A stretch of 11,966 nt of DNA from Chloroflexota bacterium (GTDB taxonomy: Bacteria > Chloroflexota > Anaerolineae > 4572-78): contig JAJRUC010000384.1 in NCBI GenBank assembly GCA_024278015.1, positions 1 to 11,966 on the forward strand, read 5' to 3'. This document shows positions 5,352-11,966 of this stretch, in pieces. The notes under the pieces were generated by a model that did no database searches, was not told where the DNA came from, and saw only the letters and a list, made by a program, of their open reading frames with translations. The position numbers were made by a program, and so were the translations under genes. Within the stretch, counting starts at the first letter, position 1; the number at the start of each line of letters is the position of its first letter.

Positions 5352-6902
5352 TCAGCAAACCACTTCGGCGTTTTTGCGGGCGTAGTAATACCAGTTCAGT
5401 ATCAGACAGGTAAAATAGTAAATGGCAAAGCCGTACAGGGCGTATTCAGGCGTACCGGCTTTTACTTGTTGCCCAAAAACTCTGGGGATGATGAACGCGC
5501 CATAGGCGGCCACGGCGGCAATCCACCCCAATACGGGGCCGGCCTGGGCCGGTTTAAAGATGATGGGCACCATTCGATACGTTGAACCGTTGCCGATGCC
5601 GGTAGTGATGAATAAAATCAGGAACAAAAACAGAAATGGCATAAAGTATTGTTCCGGTTGTGGCGATGCGCTTGCCTGTTTGACGAAGTACGCCACGCCC
5701 AACGCCGACAGAATCATCACCACCGTATCCCACTGGGTCACTTTGGCCCCGCCGACTTTATCGGAAATCCAGCCGCCGACAGGGCGAACAATAGAACCGA
5801 CCAGTGGCCCAAGCCAGGCGTAGGCAAACGGGTTGGGCGCATTGGGATTGATGCTGCCGTCCGGTAGCTCGCCGAATACCACCCGGATGAGCAACGGGAA
5901 CGCCGCCGAATAACCGATGAACGACCCGAAAGTCATGGTATACAGATAGGTCATTATCCAGTTGTGCTTGTTGTTAAAGATGGCGAACTGTTTGTTCAAA
6001 TTCGTTTTGATGTCGCCCGGCACCGCTTTCATCAAAAATACGGTGAGGACAATGGTGACGGGCAAGACAATCCACATACTGACTTTTAAGCCCAACAGCA
6101 AATACAAGCCCACTGTCGCGCTCACAAATCCGATTAAAATTAATCCGAAGATTTTGCCCACCGCAGCAGCCGATGACCCCAGGTTCGGCGTGGCGGTGGA
6201 AAGGTTGTTCATACCAAACCAGGCCGCCAGGGTTAAGACAATCAGGATTGGAACCCAAACCAGCCCGCTGTTTTGAATAAATACCAGCGTGCCGGCGGCT
6301 TTGTTGCCCACATCTGCCGGTAACGGTTGCCCTGCGCCGCCCAACGCCCCAAACAGCCCGAAGGTCATCACAAACGGCAACAGGATTTGCATCACACTCA
6401 CCCCGATGTTCCCCAGCCCGGCGTTCAGCCCCAAAGAGGCTCCCTGCATCCGTTTGGGGAAAAAGAAGCTGATATTCGACATAGAGGACGAGAAGTTACC
6501 GCCGCCCAAACCGGACAGCGCCGCCAAAACGGCAAAGGTGATGTACGGCGTAGACGGGTTTTGCAGGGCGATGCCCACCCCCAGCGCGGGAATAATGAGC
6601 AATCCGGTAGTAAAGGCAATAACATTCCTGCCGCCGGAAATAGCAATCAGGAAGGCGTTGGGGATGCGCATCGTTGCCCCAACCAAGCCGGCAATGGCAG
6701 ACAAGGTAAAAAGTTGACCCGTATCAAACGGGAAACCGAGGTTCTTCATTTGGACGGTGATGATGCTCCAGTACAGCCAGACGGCAAAGGCGCACAACAA
6801 ACTCGGAATGGAAATCCACAGGTTGCGATAGGCAATTTTTTTCCCGACACTTTCCCAAAATGATTCGTCTTCAACATCCCATTTATTAATATAAGTTGAC
6901 AT
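5352..6902 (-). CDS. narK2: Type II NarK-like nitrate/nitrite transporter (major facilitator superfamily)
   Basis: This is a 516-residue inner-membrane transporter of the nitrate/nitrite porter family. Family marks are: W8..ED..FW and KKIAYRNLWISIP (21-33); the substrate arginines R79 in GATMRIP and R373 in SIVRPVGG, matching the paired arginines of E. coli NarK; the first nitrate signature GGGNFSSSMSNISFFFPKR (133-151) with GLGNIGVSVMQ (162-172); and the second signature GIGNGSTYRMVP (435-446). Nitrate-nitrite exchange is the expected activity, by family knowledge. Compared with E. coli NarK from memory, there is an extra ~60-residue stretch (~240-300) with two strongly hydrophobic segments, suggesting 14 rather than 12 helices. 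The start ATG (6900-6902) has AAAGGA 6 bases upstream and lies 10 bp after the stop of the 93-residue small ORF. It is the last gene of the operon. The suffix 2 is by analogy with Thermus and other paired narK genes. Confidence 0.93.
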   Translation of the reverse strand: MSTYINKWDVEDESFWESVGKKIAYRNLWISIPSLLCAFAVWLYWSIITVQMKNLGFPFDTGQLFTLSAIAGLVGATMRIPNAFLIAISGGRNVIAFTTGLLIIPALGVGIALQNPSTPYITFAVLAALSGLGGGNFSSSMSNISFFFPKRMQGASLGLNAGLGNIGVSVMQILLPFVMTFGLFGALGGAGQPLPADVGNKAAGTLVFIQNSGLVWVPILIVLTLAAWFGMNNLSTATPNLGSSAAAVGKIFGLILIGFVSATVGLYLLLGLKVSMWIVLPVTIVLTVFLMKAVPGDIKTNLNKQFAIFNNKHNWIMTYLYTMTFGSFIGYSAAFPLLIRVVFGELPDGSINPNAPNPFAYAWLGPLVGSIVRPVGGWISDKVGGAKVTQWDTVVMILSALGVAYFVKQASASPQPEQYFMPFLFLFLILFITTGIGNGSTYRMVPIIFKPAQAGPVLGWIAAVAAYGAFIIPRVFGQQVKAGTPEYALYGFAIYYFTCLILNWYYYARKNAEVVC

Positions 6903-6912
6903 AGTGTATCCT

Positions 6913-7194
6913 TTACAGTTCTTTTGTGTGAGATTGCGGCTGAGAGGGTGTGTTTTGGTTAAAAAGTTTTGGGACCCGGAATATCAGAAACGCCAATTGC
7001 AATACCACACCCGCGCCGATGAGGTATTCCCCATAGGGGCTGGCGACGGAAAGCATAATCAAGCCGATGAACAGCAGGGCGCTGGGCACAGCGGTAGAAA
7101 TCGCATCGATTAATCGCGGTTTTGGGGCGGTTTCCTGTTTCGGTTTGCGGGTACTGTATTTGGTTTTTGCAGATTTTTTGCTTTTGTGAGACAT
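6913..7194 (-). CDS. Small two-helix membrane protein of unknown function in the nar operon
   Basis: I do not recognise this 93-residue protein. The first 27 residues are strongly basic (about ten Lys/Arg: MSHKSKKSAKTKY...), indicating a cytoplasmic tail. Two hydrophobic helices follow (~31-51 and ~56-73) joined by a short SPYGEY turn, then a polar Ser/Gln-rich tail. This predicts both ends inside. ATG at 7192-7194 is chosen. An in-frame GTG at 7201-7203 would add three residues and would overlap the TAG stop of the preceding ORF (TAGTG), a translational-coupling arrangement; the ribosome site is weak for either. It lies between the 47-residue ORF and narK2 with only 10 bp to the latter, so it is surely co-transcribed. 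An accessory role in transport or assembly is only inference from location. Confidence 0.75.
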   Translation of the reverse strand: MSHKSKKSAKTKYSTRKPKQETAPKPRLIDAISTAVPSALLFIGLIMLSVASPYGEYLIGAGVVLQLAFLIFRVPKLFNQNTPSQPQSHTKEL

Positions 7195-7202
7195 AATCGC
7201 CA

Positions 7203-7346
7203 CTAACCTGCCGCGCCTGAAAGGGTGGAAAACAGCGCGAAAACGGTTTGGGCCAACGCAATAAATGCTTCCAGAAAGATGAACATCATCCCGTATTTGT
7301 ACCAGCCTTCCTGTTTTTCCTGTTCAACTTGTCCTGTGTTATTCAT
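7203..7346 (-). CDS. 47-residue single-helix membrane protein of unknown function in the nar operon
   Basis: This is a very short ORF, easily missed by gene callers. The start ATG (7344-7346) is preceded by GGAGGA (7356-7351) at 4 bases, one of the best ribosome sites in the window. That argues for real translation and against longer upstream starts. The product begins with an acidic, polar stretch (MNNTGQVEQEKQEG), then WYKYG, and one hydrophobic helix at ~18-40 ending in SGAAG. Its stop overlaps by one base the possible GTG start of the next small ORF. It begins 32 bp after the end of the type I narK gene. I know no named family for it. Its position between two nitrate transporters suggests a regulatory or stabilising small membrane protein, which is inference. 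Confidence 0.7.
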   Translation of the reverse strand: MNNTGQVEQEKQEGWYKYGMMFIFLEAFIALAQTVFALFSTLSGAAG

Positions 7347-7378
7347 ATCTTCCTCCACTATAATATGTGTCCATGAAT

Positions 7379-8719
7379 TTAGCTGAGTTTCGTTTCTTCC
7401 AACGGACCCGCCACGCCGTATTTCTCCCATGTTCCCAACCCGGCGTCAACATCAATGTGTTGACCACGCTTAAAGGCAACAATGAAGATGAGCATAAATG
7501 GGATAAACATCAGCACGGCGACGGTGGCATAACCTATATGAATATTGGGAACCAGCCCGAATACCAACGGATAAATAATCCCGCCCACGGTTGATATGCC
7601 GCCGATGAAGCCGGTGGCAACGCCGGGGTTTTTACTGAACAACACCGGGGTCAAGCCAAAATTACTGCCGGTGCCAAAGGCGATGGTAAACCCGAGAATT
7701 GCCAGGATAGTGACCGACAGGGTGAGGTTTCCGCTTAAGCCGGCGAAGGTCAGCAGTATCATCATAATAGACACAGCCACCATTGCGGTAAAGACCCAGT
7801 GAATGCGCGGCGAGATATTTTGGTGCTGGGTGAGAAAGGGCCAGGGAGTCCATTTTTTCCGCAAGAAAATATCGGACACATAGCCGGAGAAAGGCCGCCA
7901 GAGCGAGGCGTTAAAGGATTGAACCGCCGCCACGGTTCCGGCGGCAATAGCCAACGCCTCCAGCGAGGTATAGCCGATGGCTTCAAACTGTCCTTTGAAC
8001 GCCAGCCGGTAGTAGCCCGGCAGCCAGGCGTTCAGCCCAATCTCCAGCCCGAAGGTCATGGCGTATTGCAGCATCAACGCGATGGAGGCATATCTGGTTA
8101 CGACGTACAATGTATCGCGCAGGGTTGCGGTTTTTCTGGCTTGCACCGCCCGTTTCCGGTCTACCGCCGCCACGCCAATCCGGTAATACACCACGGCCAG
8201 CACCAACGCCAGAACACCCAGGTGCAGAAACGCGCTGCGATAATCCAGCCCGTAAATGCGGGGCAGCATCAACGCTCCCAACCCTGCGCCCACATTGCCG
8301 GTGCCGGCGTAAATGCCCTGCGCCAACCCCATTTCCTGTTTGTTGAACCATTGGGCCACATGCTGAATACCAATAACAAAGAAGATACCCGCCGTGGCAA
8401 CCACCAGGCGAGTGATGAATAACCAGGTGTAATTGTGCCCAAACGACGACAAAATACTGAATACGCCGGTATAGGTCAGGGCAATCGCCGCCGCTTTGGG
8501 CGCCCCGATTTTGTCTGCCACCACCCCCGCATACTGCCGGAAGAAGGGTTGCAGCCACATCGCTGAACTAGCCAAAACGGCAAGTTGCGCTTTTTCCAGG
8601 CCGTATTCCTGCATAATGGCAACCGAGAAGGCGGCGGTGGCAAACCACATAATGAAACTTACCAAAAATCCCGATGCCGCCAGGATAAGTTGCCCTACCT
8701 TTGTACCTTTTTTGTCCAT
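7379..8719 (-). CDS. narK1: Type I NarK-like nitrate transporter (major facilitator superfamily)
   Basis: The 446-residue protein has about 12 helices and belongs to the nitrate/nitrite porter family. It is clearly divergent from the type II protein in the same operon. Marks are: R61 in the FFRQYAGVVADKIG stretch (59-72, equivalent to the RIPxGxLxDRxG region) and R275 in WRPFSGYVSD (274-283), the two arginines that hold nitrate in characterised members; GIYAGTGNVGAGLG (135-148) for the first signature; and GTGSNFGLTPVLF (349-361) with GFIGGISTVGG (370-380) for the second. Type I porters are generally assigned proton-coupled nitrate uptake, which fits a role in starting respiration before nitrite accumulates for exchange. 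The start ATG (8717-8719) has GGGAGGA 7-8 bases upstream. It follows narI after 77 bp. The gene number is by analogy with Thermus-type nar operons. Confidence 0.9.
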   Translation of the reverse strand: MDKKGTKVGQLILAASGFLVSFIMWFATAAFSVAIMQEYGLEKAQLAVLASSAMWLQPFFRQYAGVVADKIGAPKAAAIALTYTGVFSILSSFGHNYTWLFITRLVVATAGIFFVIGIQHVAQWFNKQEMGLAQGIYAGTGNVGAGLGALMLPRIYGLDYRSAFLHLGVLALVLAVVYYRIGVAAVDRKRAVQARKTATLRDTLYVVTRYASIALMLQYAMTFGLEIGLNAWLPGYYRLAFKGQFEAIGYTSLEALAIAAGTVAAVQSFNASLWRPFSGYVSDIFLRKKWTPWPFLTQHQNISPRIHWVFTAMVAVSIMMILLTFAGLSGNLTLSVTILAILGFTIAFGTGSNFGLTPVLFSKNPGVATGFIGGISTVGGIIYPLVFGLVPNIHIGYATVAVLMFIPFMLIFIVAFKRGQHIDVDAGLGTWEKYGVAGPLEETKLS

Positions 8720-8796
8720 AGTTTTGTCCTCCCTAATTAATCAAGAATTTGTGAAAATGATGATTACCTGAACGGCTGCAAAATATTTCGATATTG

Positions 8797-9483
8797 CTAC
8801 GAACCGCCAAGACGTGAGCGCCGATACCAGATGACCACTTGCGGCGGACGCCACATATATTCATACGGAAATGACAAAAGGTGAACCAGCCGGGTGAACG
8901 GCAACAACGCCAGCAGCACAAAGCCGCCCACAATGTGCGTTTGCACCATCCACGGCATATTGCTCACCAGCGCAATATCCGGCTGAAATTTCAGAATTGA
9001 CCACAGGTACGGCGTGGCAAAGGCGGCAAACCACGACGACCCCCAGCGGTAAAAGATGGCGGTCCACACCCCGGCGATGACTTGCGCCAGCAACACCAGC
9101 AACAACACAACATCCATCGTTGATGTCACCTTCCAGAGCCGAGGGTTGTTCAACCGGCGAACGATGAGCAGCGCCAACCCCACCACCGCCAAAATACCAA
9201 ATATCAGCGCCAGCCCTTCCAGAATATACAAGCGAATGGGGACGCCGTTCCAGCCCAGAATTGAGCGGGGAAACAGAAAGGCCACCAGATGCCCGGTCAG
9301 CACCACTAAAATCCCGTAATGCCAGGGGACAGACCCCCAGAATAGTTGTTTGGTTTCCAGAAATTGCGATGACAGGCTGGAATACGAGAATTTGTCGCTC
9401 CAATACCGCCAAAATGTCCCCACCACCGCCAATATAATGGCGACGTATGGAAATACGCCAAAAAGTAATTGCGCAAAAGTCAT
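8797..9483 (-). CDS. narI: Respiratory nitrate reductase gamma subunit (dihaem cytochrome b)
   Basis: This membrane anchor takes electrons from quinol on the outer side and passes them through two b haems to NarH, coupling nitrate reduction to proton motive force. The 228-residue protein has five hydrophobic helices, as in NarI. The four haem ligands are visible: H55 and H65 (WHYGILVVLTGH, 10 apart) and H183 and H201 (THIVGG...RLVHLLS, 18 apart), the same spacing as H56/H66 and H187/H205 of E. coli NarI. The start ATG (9481-9483) has GGAGGA 5 bases upstream, so an in-frame N-terminal extension running up to 9645 is rejected. It follows narJ after 32 bp. A small AATAT-TTCG-ATATT inverted repeat (8782-8795) lies just after its stop. 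Confidence 0.96.
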   Translation of the reverse strand: MTFAQLLFGVFPYVAIILAVVGTFWRYWSDKFSYSSLSSQFLETKQLFWGSVPWHYGILVVLTGHLVAFLFPRSILGWNGVPIRLYILEGLALIFGILAVVGLALLIVRRLNNPRLWKVTSTMDVVLLLVLLAQVIAGVWTAIFYRWGSSWFAAFATPYLWSILKFQPDIALVSNMPWMVQTHIVGGFVLLALLPFTRLVHLLSFPYEYMWRPPQVVIWYRRSRLGGS

Positions 9484-9515
9484 AACATTCCTCCGCTTGG
9501 TGGTCTCCGGTTGAG

Positions 9516-10052
9516 TTAACCGGCAGGTACCGCTATTTGTGTTTTTTCCAGCGCGCCGATGATGGCATACAACAGATGGAAATACGGATTTTGTCCGCCC
9601 TGGTTGAACCCGGCAAGCATCTTGGTGAAGACGGGAATGAGGCAATCGGTTTTCAGCGATTGGGTGAATTCGTCTTCTGTTTCCACGTTGCTCAAAAAAC
9701 GCATAATCACCGCCAGATGGTCGGCCAGTTCGTTGCCCCGGTCAAACCCGTATTTGTAATATTCTTCCTGCAACCGAACCATAAATCTGCCCCGTTTGAA
9801 ACTTTCGCCGAACAAGATGTACCCGGCGTAGATGAAGCAGGTGGGGCTGACGTCAAACGTGCCGGTATAAATTTCTTCCAGCCTGCCCAAGGAAATACCT
9901 TTGATGCCATCGAGGAATTTTTGTATGGATTGTGCCGCTTCCGGGTAATCTACCACCAGCAGCGTCACACATGTGCGAGCCTGATTTTCCAACTGTTCTG
10001 TCGGATAGTTGAGCAATTCACTGCAGTAGCGGTAAAACTTTTGTTGCTGCAT
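9516..10052 (-). CDS. narJ: Nitrate reductase assembly chaperone NarJ (delta)
   Basis: This cytoplasmic chaperone of the TorD/NarJ superfamily binds apo-NarG, assists molybdenum cofactor insertion and delays membrane docking until assembly is complete. It is not part of the final enzyme. At 178 residues it is shorter than E. coli NarJ (~236) but keeps the core: YPTEQL near the N-terminus, then YTGTFDVSPTC (62-72), LFGESFKRGRFMVRLQEEY (80-98) and ELADHLAVIMRFL (108-120), the family helical signature. The start ATG (10050-10052) is 2 bp after the narH stop, with AGGGGG 8 bases upstream inside the end of narH, so translation is probably coupled. Confidence is high given motifs and position. Confidence 0.95.
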   Translation of the reverse strand: MQQQKFYRYCSELLNYPTEQLENQARTCVTLLVVDYPEAAQSIQKFLDGIKGISLGRLEEIYTGTFDVSPTCFIYAGYILFGESFKRGRFMVRLQEEYYKYGFDRGNELADHLAVIMRFLSNVETEDEFTQSLKTDCLIPVFTKMLAGFNQGGQNPYFHLLYAIIGALEKTQIAVPAG

Positions 10053-10054
10053 GG

Positions 10055-11551
10055 TTATAACCCCCTGACGGGTTTGCCACGGAAACCGAAGCCGGTTTCG
10101 GCTTTGAAGGTGTACGGGTCGCCCATAAGTTCGGTGGCGTATTCGCGGTGCATGGGCGGAATGACAAACCGTTCATCGAAGGTGGGCAGCGAGGTGAGCC
10201 GGTAGATTTCTTCGCAGGCTTCGGCGGTGAGTCCCGTGGCGGTCATCATCTCCTCCACTTTTTCAAGGCTGACATCGCCCACTTCGCCGGAGCGTTTGAA
10301 CATACGGACGGTGAGCAATTTTTCAAACGTTTCCACCAGATGACTTTCGTTTCCGCCGGTGAACAGGTTTGCCATATATTTGATGGGGATGCGGGCTTTA
10401 TCCAGCGAACCGAAATAGTCGGTGGCATCCACATTGTAGGTGTCGCCATCTTCCATGCGGGCCAGCACGGGCAACAGGGGCGGGATGTAAAACAGCATGG
10501 GCAGGGTGCGAAATTCCGGATGCAGCGGCAATGCCAGTTGCCATTCTTTCACGAAACGGTACACCGGCGATTTTTGCGCGGATTCGATGACCGAGTGATG
10601 CACACCGTCTTTTTTCGCCTGGGCGATGACGGCGGGGTCGAAGGGGTCTAAAATCATCTCGCGTTGACGTTGCACCAGTTCATCGTCGGGGGCGGCGGCA
10701 GTTTCTTCAATCAGGTCGGCATCATACAGCACCACGCCGAGGTAGCGGATGCGTCCGACGCAAGAGTGGAAACACGCCGGGGCTTGCCCGCTTTCCAGGC
10801 TGGGGTAACAGAGGATACATTTTTCGGATTTTCCGGACTTCCAGTTGTAATACACTTTTTTGTACGGGCACGCCGAAACGCAATACCGCCATGCCCGGCA
10901 CACGTTTTGATTCACCAGCACGATGCCGTCTTCGCCGCGTTTGTACAGCGCGCCGGAGGGACACGCCGCCACGCAACCGGGGTTGAGGCAGTGGTTGCAG
11001 ATGCGCGGCAGGTAGAAGAATACCATCCGCTCCATCTCGAAGAAGGCTTGTTTTTCCGGCTCGGTCAGCTCGGAAAAATCCGGGTCGTTTGCGGCGTAGA
11101 TGTTCGAGCCGCCCATATCGTCATCCCAGATGGGACCGGCTTCAATATCTATCGGGGCGCCGGTGATGAGCGAGATGGCGCGGGCGGTGGGCTGGTCGTC
11201 GCCGGCGGGGGCGTCGAACAGGTCGCCGTAGCGATATGTCCACGGCTCGTAATAGTCATCAATGGTGGGCAAATACGGCTGGTGGAAAATGTTGGTGAAG
11301 CCGCGCAGTTTATCGGTGGCGCGGAGATGCACGCTGCCGTTCCCGTTTTTCTGCCAACCGCCCCGGTATTTGTCCTGGTCTTCCCAGCGGGTGGGATAGC
11401 CGGTGCCCGGTTTGGTTTCCACGTTGTTCCACCACATATATTCGGTGCCTTCGCGGTCTGTCCAGATATTTTTGCAGGCGAGACTGCATGTGTGGCAACC
11501 GATACATTTATCCAAATGAAACATCATCGAAACTTGCGCTCTTACATTCAT
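10055..11551 (-). CDS. narH: Respiratory nitrate reductase beta subunit (iron-sulfur)
   Basis: The product carries electrons from NarI haem to NarG through four iron-sulfur clusters on the cytoplasmic face. The 498-residue protein contains the full cysteine set: C16/C19/C22/C26 (CIGCHTCSLAC), C185/C188/C193/C197 (CNHCLNPGCVAAC), C218/C224/C228 and C245/C248/C260/C264 (CILC...CFHSC). W221 in CRAWRYC replaces the fourth cysteine, the hallmark of the [3Fe-4S] cluster in NarH. The block KSGKSEKCILCYP followed by CVGRIRYLG is diagnostic of the NarH/NxrB family. The start ATG (11549-11551) has AAGGAG 7 bases upstream; an in-frame extension to 11689 runs back into narG and is rejected. It lies 28 bp after narG and 2 bp before narJ. 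The sequence alone does not exclude the related nitrite oxidoreductase direction. Confidence 0.97.
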   Translation of the reverse strand: MNVRAQVSMMFHLDKCIGCHTCSLACKNIWTDREGTEYMWWNNVETKPGTGYPTRWEDQDKYRGGWQKNGNGSVHLRATDKLRGFTNIFHQPYLPTIDDYYEPWTYRYGDLFDAPAGDDQPTARAISLITGAPIDIEAGPIWDDDMGGSNIYAANDPDFSELTEPEKQAFFEMERMVFFYLPRICNHCLNPGCVAACPSGALYKRGEDGIVLVNQNVCRAWRYCVSACPYKKVYYNWKSGKSEKCILCYPSLESGQAPACFHSCVGRIRYLGVVLYDADLIEETAAAPDDELVQRQREMILDPFDPAVIAQAKKDGVHHSVIESAQKSPVYRFVKEWQLALPLHPEFRTLPMLFYIPPLLPVLARMEDGDTYNVDATDYFGSLDKARIPIKYMANLFTGGNESHLVETFEKLLTVRMFKRSGEVGDVSLEKVEEMMTATGLTAEACEEIYRLTSLPTFDERFVIPPMHREYATELMGDPYTFKAETGFGFRGKPVRGL

Positions 11552-11579
11552 TTCATTGCTCCTTCTGTTTTGTGGTTGC

Positions 11580-11966
11580 CTAAAATTGCGGTTTGCCCGG
11601 CAATTTCCGCACTCGAATGTGGGTATCACGATTAACGCCGGTAGGTCCCCAATAGTTGAAGGCGTAGGTGAACTGTCCGTAACCGCCAATCATCAAATTG
11701 GGTTTGAGGCGCACGCGGGTGAGGCTGTTGTGCCCGCCGGCGCGTTTGTTGCCGCGCAGAGGCGATTTCGGCACGGAAATTGTCCGTTCCGGCGAGTGGT
11801 ATTGAATGCACACCCCGCGCGGGATACGGGCGCTGACAATGGCGCGGGTGGCAACCACGCCGTGGTCGTTGTACGCTTCCACCCAATCATTATCGACAAC
11901 GCCCACTTCTGCCGCATCTTTGTCGTTCATCCACAGCGGGTCGCACCCGCGAGAGAAGGTGAGCAT
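11580..11966 (-). CDS. narG: Respiratory nitrate reductase alpha subunit, C-terminal part (start outside window)
   Basis: These 128 codons are the end of the molybdopterin-containing catalytic subunit that reduces nitrate to nitrite in the cytoplasm. Recognisable are FSRGCDPLWMNDKDAAEVGV, NDWVEAYNDHGVVATRA, HNSLTRVRLKPNLMIGGYG and FNYWGPTGVNRDTHIRVRK, which line up with the C-terminal cofactor-binding (MopB-like) domain of E. coli NarG. The protein ends shortly after that domain (LPGKPQF). The reading frame is open to the window edge, so the ATG at the very edge is internal, not a start. The molybdenum ligand and the FS0 iron-sulfur cluster lie in the missing N-terminal part. It is the first visible gene of the operon; its promoter and any FNR-like control are outside. 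Confidence 0.95.
   Translation of the reverse strand: MLTFSRGCDPLWMNDKDAAEVGVVDNDWVEAYNDHGVVATRAIVSARIPRGVCIQYHSPERTISVPKSPLRGNKRAGGHNSLTRVRLKPNLMIGGYGQFTYAFNYWGPTGVNRDTHIRVRKLPGKPQF

Noticed and set aside
7347..7378. Internal promoter or FNR-type site ahead of the small ORFs
   Set aside because: The minus strand shows a TATTATA-like stretch but no convincing -35, and I found no TTGAT-N4-ATCAA box here or in the other gaps of the operon.
7347..7430. Upstream start for the 47-residue ORF, giving 75 residues
   Set aside because: It would overlap the end of narK1, and the strong GGAGGA site is placed for the ATG at 7346.
9484..9645. N-terminal extension of NarI
   Set aside because: It would overlap narJ by about 130 bases, and GGAGGA precedes the ATG at 9483 exactly where NarI homology begins.
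10664..11635. A 323-codon open frame on the plus strand opposite narH and the end of narG
   Set aside because: It lies entirely antisense to unmistakable NarH and NarG sequence, and its long open frame follows from codon bias of the real genes. Its translation shows no domain.
11552..11689. N-terminal extension of NarH
   Set aside because: It runs into narG in another frame; AAGGAG before the ATG at 11551 and the iron-sulfur motif beginning at residue 16 fix the start.

Overview
The window reads as chromosomal DNA of an anaerobically versatile bacterium, most plausibly a member of the Chloroflexota (Anaerolineae or Caldilineae-like). That placement is an inference. It rests on the protein styles (a GGM-tailed GroEL, a proline-rich DUF4352-type protein, a DUF2723-type membrane protein), on moderately GC-rich coding sequence, and on heptanucleotide arrays and a GGGGCG...CGCCCC palindrome that resemble dispersed repeats I associate with Chloroflexota and filamentous cyanobacteria. 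No rRNA, tRNA or other strong taxonomic marker is present.

Left part (1-5280), mostly housekeeping. The window opens inside the 3' end of groEL (+), closed by a nested hairpin terminator. An extended -10 promoter overlapping that hairpin probably drives a 175-residue polytopic membrane protein of unknown function (442-969, +), which starts at a TTG. Next come a palindrome-rich, MITE-like non-coding segment (about 991-1116) and a probable bidirectional terminator. A two-gene minus-strand operon follows: a single-pass DUF4352-like membrane protein (1776-2564) and the house-cleaning nucleotide pyrophosphatase RdgB (1161-1769). Divergent from it, on the plus strand, are rsmG (16S rRNA m7G methyltransferase) and a 626-residue multi-pass DUF2723-type protein. 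The start of the latter lies in two short heptamer arrays, and its reading frame is crossed by a perfect 26-bp palindrome.

Right part (5281-11966), a minus-strand nitrate respiration operon read from right to left: narG (only the C-terminal end is inside), narH, narJ, narI, a type I NarK-like transporter, two small membrane-protein ORFs of about 47 and 93 residues, and a type II NarK-like transporter. It closes with a good hairpin plus T-run terminator at 5289-5328. Spacing is tight (2 to about 80 bp) and most genes have strong Shine-Dalgarno sites, so one long transcript is likely. NarG and NarH form the cytoplasmic catalytic and iron-sulfur arm, NarI is the dihaem quinol-oxidising anchor, NarJ inserts the cofactor, and the two NarK proteins move nitrate in and nitrite out. 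The two small membrane ORFs between the transporters are the part of the operon I cannot assign to a known family, and they are the best candidates for something undescribed.
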